60,601 nt of DNA from Gordonia sp. (in: high G+C Gram-positive bacteria) (GTDB lineage Bacteria; Actinomycetota; Actinomycetes; Mycobacteriales; Mycobacteriaceae): assembly GCF_020438995.1 (NCBI RefSeq), contig NZ_JAGQTN010000054.1, positions 1-60,601 of the forward strand, written 5' to 3'. Numbering within the stretch: position 1 is the first letter of the stretch; every line of letters begins with the position of its first letter. The position numbers were made by a program, and so were the translations under genes. Positions 55,722 through 60,601 of the stretch are shown piece after piece. Under the pieces are notes generated by a model that was not told the origin of the DNA, searched no databases, and worked only from the letters and a program-made list of their open reading frames with translations.

Positions 55722-57256
55722 CAGCGCACGGCACGGCTCCGCAACGGCCACTTCCCGAGCTGCTCAGGCGTGTCCACATGGTGGGTATCGGCGGCGCCGG
55801 AATGTCGGGACTGGCCCGCATCCTGTTGGCCAGGGGCGGCCAGGTGTCGGGATCGGACGCCAAGAACAGCCGCGCCATACTCGGGCTGCGGACCAGGGGC
55901 GCACGTGTGCAGATCGGGCACGATCCCTCTGCCCTCGACCAGCTGCCAGGTGGCCCGACTGCCGTCGTCACCACCTATGCCGCCATTCCCAAGACCAATC
56001 CGGAACTCGTCGCGGCGCGTTCGCGCGGCGTCCCGGTGTTGTTGCGGCCGGTGGTGCTCGCCGAACTGATGGCCGGTTTTCGGACGTTGCTGATCGCCGG
56101 GACACACGGCAAGACGTCAACGACGTCGATGTCGGTGGTGGCGCTCCAGCATTGTGGGCTCGACCCGTCGTTCGCGGTGGGCGGGGAGCTCAACGAGTCC
56201 GGCACCAACGCGAACCACGGCACCGGCGAGGTGTTCGTGGCCGAGGCCGACGAGAGCGATGGTTCGCTGCTCGAGTACCGGCCCGACGTCGTCGTCGTGA
56301 CCAATATCGAGGCCGATCACCTCGACCATTTCGGCACGCGCGAGGCGTACGTCGAGGTCTTCGACAGGTTTACCGAGTGCATCGCCGACAACGGCACGTT
56401 GGTCGTCTGCCTCGACGACCCGGGGTCGGCGGCTTTGGCGGGGCGCTGCCATGAGGCGCTCGCCCTACGGGGTGTTGATGTGGTGGGTTACGGCGAAGGC
56501 GTGCACGCGGCGCTGGCGACGGACGTTCCCAACGTCGCAGTCCTGCAGCTGTACACACCGCGGATCGCGGGTGGGGCGGCACAGGTGCGGTTCGCGGGCC
56601 AGATCACCGGGGGTGAGCCCGAGACCATGCCGGTGTCCGTGACCTTGCCCGGAAAGCATATGGCACTCAACGGAATCGGTGCGGTGCTCGGTTGTGTGCG
56701 GGCCGGTGGCGAACTCGCCGAGGTTCTGGAGGGGATCGCTGCCTTCGGCGGCGTGCACCGGCGGTTCGAGGTGCGTGGCGTGGTGGGTGATGTGGCCGTC
56801 GTCGACGATTACGCGCATCACCCCACGGAGGTCCGGGCTGTGCTCACCGCCGCGCGTGACGTGGTGACCGCGGCCGCGCGGGAGGGTAAGCCGGCCGGTC
56901 GGGTCATCGCGGTGTTCCAGCCCCATCTGTATTCGCGGACTGTCGAGTTCGCCCACGAGTTCGCCGCTGCGCTCGACCTCGCCGACGTGGTCTTCGTGGC
57001 GGACGTCTACGGCGCCCGCGAGGCTCCTCAACCCGGCGTCAGTGGTGCCACGATCAGTGAATTACTCACTGTGCCAGGACAATTCGTTGCAGACCTGTCC
57101 GTGTTGCCGTCGGTGGTCGCCGGGGAGGTGCGGCCGGGTGACATCGTCCTGACGATCGGTGCGGGAGACATCACCATGCAGGGCCCCGAGATCGTCACCG
57201 CGCTCGCCGGCCGTGGCGACGATCCGGACGCACGGGCGGGGGAGCCGGCGGGATGA
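55718..57256 (+). CDS. murC: UDP-N-acetylmuramate:L-alanine ligase
   Basis: A 512-residue Mur ligase. [22 protein letters not shown] (19-40), ATP loop GTHGKTS (128-134), [30 protein letters not shown] and [14 protein letters not shown] are present. Start and stop both overlap the neighbours in ATGA, so murG, murC and ftsQ are translationally coupled. Confidence 0.96.
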   Translation: MTAHGTAPQRPLPELLRRVHMVGIGGAGMSGLARILLARGGQVSGSDAKNSRAILGLRTRGARVQIGHDPSALDQLPGGPTAVVTTYAAIPKTNPELVAARSRGVPVLLRPVVLAELMAGFRTLLIAGTHGKTSTTSMSVVALQHCGLDPSFAVGGELNESGTNANHGTGEVFVAEADESDGSLLEYRPDVVVVTNIEADHLDHFGTREAYVEVFDRFTECIADNGTLVVCLDDPGSAALAGRCHEALALRGVDVVGYGEGVHAALATDVPNVAVLQLYTPRIAGGAAQVRFAGQITGGEPETMPVSVTLPGKHMALNGIGAVLGCVRAGGELAEVLEGIAAFGGVHRRFEVRGVVGDVAVVDDYAHHPTEVRAVLTAARDVVTAAAREGKPAGRVIAVFQPHLYSRTVEFAHEFAAALDLADVVFVADVYGAREAPQPGVSGATISELLTVPGQFVADLSVLPSVVAGEVRPGDIVLTIGAGDITMQGPEIVTALAGRGDDPDARAGEPAG

Positions 57257-57951
57257 CCGGCCGCACGCGTTCGCGGCGGCGGGGATTGATCTGGACGGTG
57301 CTCGCCGTCGTGGTGGTGGTCGCCGGAAGCCTCGTCGCGTACTACACGCCGCTGATGTCGGTGCGCACGACCGAGGTCAGCGGGAACCGGGTCGTACCCG
57401 AGAGCAGAATCCTGACGGTCGCCGATGTGGCGTCCGGGACGCCGCTGCTTCAGGTCGACACGGCGGCCGTGGCCCGGCGGGTCGCGGCGATCGAATCGGT
57501 GGAGTCGGCCCGTGTGCAGCGTTCCTATCCGTCGGCCTTGACGATCACCGTTGTCGAACGGCGGCCCGTCGTGCGCGTGATCGACGGGCGGAACACTCGG
57601 ATCCTGGACCGGCTGGGCGTCGCCTACCTGACATACGCGGACGGGGAGAAGGTGCCCGCGCAACTGGCGTCTTTGCCGCGGCTCACCACCGCCCACCCGG
57701 GTCCGACCGACCCGACCACCAAGGCCGCGGTGTCCGTGGTCGCCGGTCTGCCCGTGTACCTCAGCAGGAAACTGCTGTCGGTCAACGCGACCTCCCCTGT
57801 CGATATCGAGCTGACCCTGACGGGTGACCGCAGGGTGATCTGGGGTGACAGCGAGAGGGGAGACGACAAGGCCAGGGCGCTGAAGAACTTGTTGACGCGT
57901 AGCGGAACTCTCTATAACGTGTCGAGCCCTGACTTTCCCGCCTTCACGTGA
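57253..57951 (+). CDS. ftsQ: Cell division protein FtsQ
   Basis: A 232-residue bitopic protein: basic N-terminus [10 protein letters not shown], one helix [23 protein letters not shown], a POTRA domain starting [25 protein letters not shown], and the FtsQ beta domain. It links FtsL/FtsB to the septal enzymes. It is somewhat shorter at the N-terminus than mycobacterial FtsQ. The start overlaps murC; no gene follows for 335 bases. Confidence 0.94.
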   Translation: MTGRTRSRRRGLIWTVLAVVVVVAGSLVAYYTPLMSVRTTEVSGNRVVPESRILTVADVASGTPLLQVDTAAVARRVAAIESVESARVQRSYPSALTITVVERRPVVRVIDGRNTRILDRLGVAYLTYADGEKVPAQLASLPRLTTAHPGPTDPTTKAAVSVVAGLPVYLSRKLLSVNATSPVDIELTLTGDRRVIWGDSERGDDKARALKNLLTRSGTLYNVSSPDFPAFT

Positions 57952-58286
57952 CGGAGGTCTCAGGCAGGCGCGTCTCCGGCGTCCGACATGGCGAAATGTG
58001 TGTCGCCGACGTGAATTCACCGAGTAACTTCGCGACACGCCGCACATTAGCTGGCTCATCGGCGTCCGCGTGCCTAGCGTCTTGACCAACACGGAACTAC
58101 TTGACATAACTCTAAGTCTATGGTTGAGGTTTAGGGTTGAGGTCAGGGTCGGTTGAGAGGCTGTCGCAACCTTCGCCGTCGGGGAGTCGTCTCGCCCGTC
58201 GCCGAAGGCCACCGGAAGCCGTCTCGCCGGCAAGAAGTCTCCGTACGCAGCTGCAGGCATTTACACCGATGAGGAAGGCGATGGAT
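57952..58286 (+). other. ftsZ leader region (335 bp)
   Basis: No gene is visible. Possible promoter boxes are TTGACC (58082-58087), 17 bases, then CATAAC (58105-58110); a second TTGACA begins at 58101. Three GGTTGAG copies follow at 58122, 58135 and 58151. The rest up to the AGGAAGG at 58272 is GC-rich with no clear hairpin. A separate ftsZ promoter here is expected from relatives. Confidence 0.5.
58122..58157 (+). repeat. Three GGTTGAG direct repeats in the ftsZ leader
   Basis: GGTTGAG occurs at 58122-58128, 58135-58141 and 58151-58157, with TTTAGGG and TCAGGG between. They lie just after the candidate -10 box, about 130-165 bases before the ftsZ start, and could be an operator. Confidence 0.55.
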
Positions 58287-59477
58287 ATGACGCCACCGCA
58301 CAACTACCTGGCCGTGATCAAGGTCGTCGGCATCGGCGGCGGCGGTGTCAATGCCGTCAACCGAATGATCGAACAAGGACTCAAGGGAGTTGAGTTCATC
58401 GCGATCAACACCGATGCCCAGGCGCTTTTGATGAGTGACGCCGACGTCAAGCTCGACGTCGGCCGCGATTCGACCCGCGGCCTCGGTGCGGGCGCCGACC
58501 CGGAGGTCGGCCGCCGGGCGGCGGAGGACGCGCGCGACGAGATCGAGGAACTTCTCAAGGGCGCGGACATGGTGTTCGTGACCGCGGGCGAGGGCGGTGG
58601 CACGGGAACGGGCGGCGCGCCCGTTGTCGCGCAGATCGCCCGCAAGCTCGGAGCGCTGACCGTCGGTGTCGTCACACGTCCCTTCTCCTTCGAGGGCAAG
58701 CGCCGCGGCAACCAGGCCGAGAACGGCATCGTCGCGCTGCGAGAGTCCTGCGACACCCTCATCGTGATCCCCAACGACCGCCTGCTGCAGCTCGGTGACG
58801 CCCAGGTGACTCTGATGGACGCGTTCCGCAGCGCCGACGAGGTGCTGCTCAACGGTGTTCAGGGCATCACCGACCTCATCACCACCCCCGGTCTCATCAA
58901 CGTCGACTTCGCCGACGTCAAGGGCGTCATGAGCGATGCCGGCAGCGCGCTGATGGGCATCGGTTCGGCCAGAGGAGAGGACCGGGCCCGCAAAGCCGCC
59001 GAGTCCGCGATCAACTCGCCGCTGCTGGAAGCGTCGATGGAGGGTGCCCGCGGTGTCCTGATCTCGATCGCCGGTGGTAGTGACCTGGGCCTGTTCGAGA
59101 TCCACAATGCCGCCACGCAGGTGCAGGAGGCCGCGCACGAAGAGGCCAACATCATCTTCGGCACCGTGATCGACGACAACCTCGGCGACGAGGTCCGGGT
59201 CACCGTGATCGCGGCCGGGTTCGAGGGCGGTCCGCGTACGCGCACCGAAGTCCCCGCCATCCCCGCCAAGACCACGACACCCACCACCGCACGTACCGGG
59301 GTGGTCGGGTCGGGTCAGGCCGGCAGCGTCGGCCGGGCCGCGGCGAACGATCCGCTGTTCGGCAAGGTGTCCGCGTCGGGAGGCGATCCATTCGCCGCCC
59401 GTGAGGAAGCGCCCCGGGCCAACAGCGTGCGGATCGATGACGACGACGTCGACGTGCCGTCGTTCATGAAGCGCTGA
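58287..59477 (+). CDS. ftsZ: Cell division GTPase FtsZ
   Basis: A 396-residue tubulin-like GTPase. It begins [27 protein letters not shown], has the GTP signature GGGTGTG at 103-109 and NTDAQAL (41-47), and ends [12 protein letters not shown], the tail that binds SepF and FtsW. An ATG at 58281 also exists, but AGGAAGG (58272-58278) is two bases from it and eight from 58287, so 58287 is chosen. The linker between the GTPase domain and the tail is about 60 residues, rich in T, A and G. Confidence 0.96.
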   Translation: MTPPHNYLAVIKVVGIGGGGVNAVNRMIEQGLKGVEFIAINTDAQALLMSDADVKLDVGRDSTRGLGAGADPEVGRRAAEDARDEIEELLKGADMVFVTAGEGGGTGTGGAPVVAQIARKLGALTVGVVTRPFSFEGKRRGNQAENGIVALRESCDTLIVIPNDRLLQLGDAQVTLMDAFRSADEVLLNGVQGITDLITTPGLINVDFADVKGVMSDAGSALMGIGSARGEDRARKAAESAINSPLLEASMEGARGVLISIAGGSDLGLFEIHNAATQVQEAAHEEANIIFGTVIDDNLGDEVRVTVIAAGFEGGPRTRTEVPAIPAKTTTPTTARTGVVGSGQAGSVGRAAANDPLFGKVSASGGDPFAAREEAPRANSVRIDDDDVDVPSFMKR

Positions 59478-59497
59478 GGCCTGCCGGGGTTCCGATC

Positions 59498-60310
59498 ATG
59501 AACGGCAGGTCCGGATCGACGACAGCGACGGGGCCGGTGTGCTCCGCGCCCGGTCGCGTCACCGTTCGGCGTGTCGTCACCACCCGCGCCGGAGGAGTCT
59601 CACAGCCACCGTACGACTCCTTCAACCTCGGTGACCACGTCGGCGACGATCCTGCGGCGGTAGCCGCGAACAGGCGGCGCCTGGCAGAGGGGATCGGTCT
59701 GCCCCCGGCCTCGCTGGTGTGGATGGAACAGATACACAGCAGGAACGTATCGGTCGTCGACGGACCGGTGGCCGAGGCTGTCCCCGCCACCGATGCCATG
59801 GTCACCGCGACTCCCGGACTGGCCCTGGTCGTCCTGACCGCGGACTGTGTACCGGTACTGCTTGCCGACGACGAGGCGGGCGTGGTGGCAGCGGTTCATG
59901 CGGGCCGTGTAGGCGCCCGGATCGGCATCGTGGGAGAGGTCCTGCGCACGATGATCGGGCTCGGTGCGCGGCCCGAACGTATCGGCGCGCTGCTCGGTCC
60001 GGCCGCCTCCGGGGAACGCTACGAGGTGCCGGCGGTGATGCAGCAGGATGTCGAGGCACACCTGCCCGGCAGCGCGTGCACCACCGTCGCGAACACACCC
60101 GGTCTCGACATCCGCGAGGGTATCCGTCGGCAACTTCTCGCGGCCGGTGTCGGCGCCGTGGCCGTCGATCCGCGTTGCACCATCGCTGATCCCACGCTGT
60201 TCAGCCACCGTAGAGGCGCACCGACGGGCCGACTCGCCTCGGTCATCTGGATGGAAGGTCTGCGTGTCGGTCCCGGATTCGCTGATGCTGTGACGCTAAC
60301 CTCTCACTAA
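59498..60310 (+). CDS. YfiH/PgeF-family (laccase-domain purine nucleosidase-like) protein
   Basis: A 270-residue protein of the multicopper-polyphenol-oxidase-like family, now known as purine nucleoside phosphorylases or peptidoglycan editing factors. TTRAGGVSQPPYDSFNLGDHVGDDP, WMEQIHSRNVSVVD with the first histidine, TADCVPVLLAD with the cysteine, and AVHAGRVGARIGIVGEVL with the last histidine are seen. HAGRVG replaces the common HAGWRG. A late cysteine lies in DPRCTIADPTLFSHRR. ATG at 59498 is 20 bases after ftsZ. It corresponds to Rv2149c. Confidence 0.9.
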   Translation: MNGRSGSTTATGPVCSAPGRVTVRRVVTTRAGGVSQPPYDSFNLGDHVGDDPAAVAANRRRLAEGIGLPPASLVWMEQIHSRNVSVVDGPVAEAVPATDAMVTATPGLALVVLTADCVPVLLADDEAGVVAAVHAGRVGARIGIVGEVLRTMIGLGARPERIGALLGPAASGERYEVPAVMQQDVEAHLPGSACTTVANTPGLDIREGIRRQLLAAGVGAVAVDPRCTIADPTLFSHRRGAPTGRLASVIWMEGLRVGPGFADAVTLTSH

Positions 60311-60341
60311 TCACATCGGTCACATGAGAATCACTAAGCAC
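60304..60341 (+). repeat. Two TCACTAA-type direct repeats upstream of sepF
   Basis: TCACTAATCAC (60304-60314) and TCACTAAGCAC (60331-60341) differ at one base with a 27-bp period. They begin within the last codons of the YfiH gene and sit 45-80 bases before sepF. A regulatory role is possible. Confidence 0.5.
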
Positions 60342-60386
60342 TGTGACAACAGCTTTCACCTGGTGCGCAACGATCGGAGACCCCCA

Positions 60387-60601
60387 ATGACCACAATGCA
60401 GAAGTTCAAGGCATATTTCGGCATGGTGCCTCCGAGCGATTACGAAGACGACTATCTCGAGGAGCCGGGCTCCTCGCTGCGTGCCGCCCGTGACCGCGGA
60501 TACCGCGACGACTACGACGCCGACTACCGTGAGCCGGACTACCGGGAGACCGATTACCGGGACGCCGACTACAGGGACACCGACTATCGGGACGCCGACT
60601 A
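60387..60601 (+). CDS. sepF: Cell division protein SepF, N-terminal part (cut by window edge)
   Basis: The frame starts MTTMQKFKAYFGMVPPSDYEDDYLE, the SepF start with its amphipathic membrane-binding helix, and runs open to the right edge (71 residues). GGAGA lies eight bases before the ATG at 60387. From residue 46 there is a tandem DYR repeat (DYREP-DYRET-DYRDA-DYRDT-DYRDA). The conserved SepF core, which binds the FtsZ tail, lies beyond the window. The YggS gene that separates the YfiH gene from sepF in M. tuberculosis (Rv2148c) is missing here. Confidence 0.9.
   Translation, partial: MTTMQKFKAYFGMVPPSDYEDDYLEEPGSSLRAARDRGYRDDYDADYREPDYRETDYRDADYRDTDYRDAD
60522..60601 (+). repeat. 15-bp in-frame tandem repeat in sepF
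   Basis: Five complete 15-bp units of the type GACTACCGGGAGACC and part of a sixth run into the window edge, encoding DYR[ED][PTA]. The total copy number is unknown. Confidence 0.88.

Overview
The window is high-GC actinobacterial chromosome. Gene content and order match the mycolic-acid actinobacteria (Mycobacteriales, most like Gordonia, inferred from protein flavour). The order follows the M. tuberculosis Rv2206 to Rv2147c block: glycerate kinase, HesB/ErpA, adenosine-kinase-type PfkB, asnB, ctaC-ctaF, qcrCAB-ctaE, trpD, NlpC/P60 proteins, pimB', fadD15, SRPBCC proteins, ArsA-like protein, plsC, exoribonuclease, aroG, pknL with its DNA-binding partner, isoprenoid genes with mptA, metF, lppM, GNAT, DUF3040, mraZ, and the division and cell wall (dcw) cluster up to ftsZ, the YfiH gene and sepF. 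Most of the window is therefore conserved housekeeping DNA; the accessory parts are small.

Layout. 1-1990: DUF3043 protein (cut by the left edge), glycerate kinase, ErpA. 2000-3446: a solitary TnpB element with its omega-RNA-like right end, inserted at the very start of the adenosine kinase gene (3370-4407). 4489-13618: asparagine synthetase and the respiratory genes (ctaC, ctaF; ctaE-qcrC-qcrA-qcrB). 13757-20856: trpD, small regulators, a c-di-AMP (ydaO) riboswitch and two NlpC/P60 cell wall hydrolases, a lipoprotein metallopeptidase-like protein, and PimB'. 20863-31172: fadD15, two SRPBCC proteins, ArsA-like protein, ROK kinase, PlsC, RNase, AroG, PknL and its partner. 31161-36305: a translationally coupled crtE-crtI-mptA-crtB operon. 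36377-42576: metF, BenE transporter, lipoproteins, GDPD, GNAT, DUF3040, with a near-perfect LexA box at 41806. 42827-60601: the dcw cluster, beginning with a three-copy MraZ operator.

Three things stand out. First, the TnpB element ends inside the 5' end of the adenosine kinase gene, so the kinase reading frame now begins within the omega-RNA region and the predicted guide is adenosine kinase coding sequence. Second, the gene in the murF position encodes only about 175 residues, a MurF C-terminal domain without the ATP-binding region. Third, several proteins (MurE, MurD, MurG, FtsL-like, SepF, MptA, ArsA-like) carry short in-frame tandem DNA repeats, mostly 12 to 18 bp. Many genes also look leaderless, with a TANNNT box six bases before a GTG or ATG start.

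All identifications rest on reading the sequence and on family knowledge; no database search was run.
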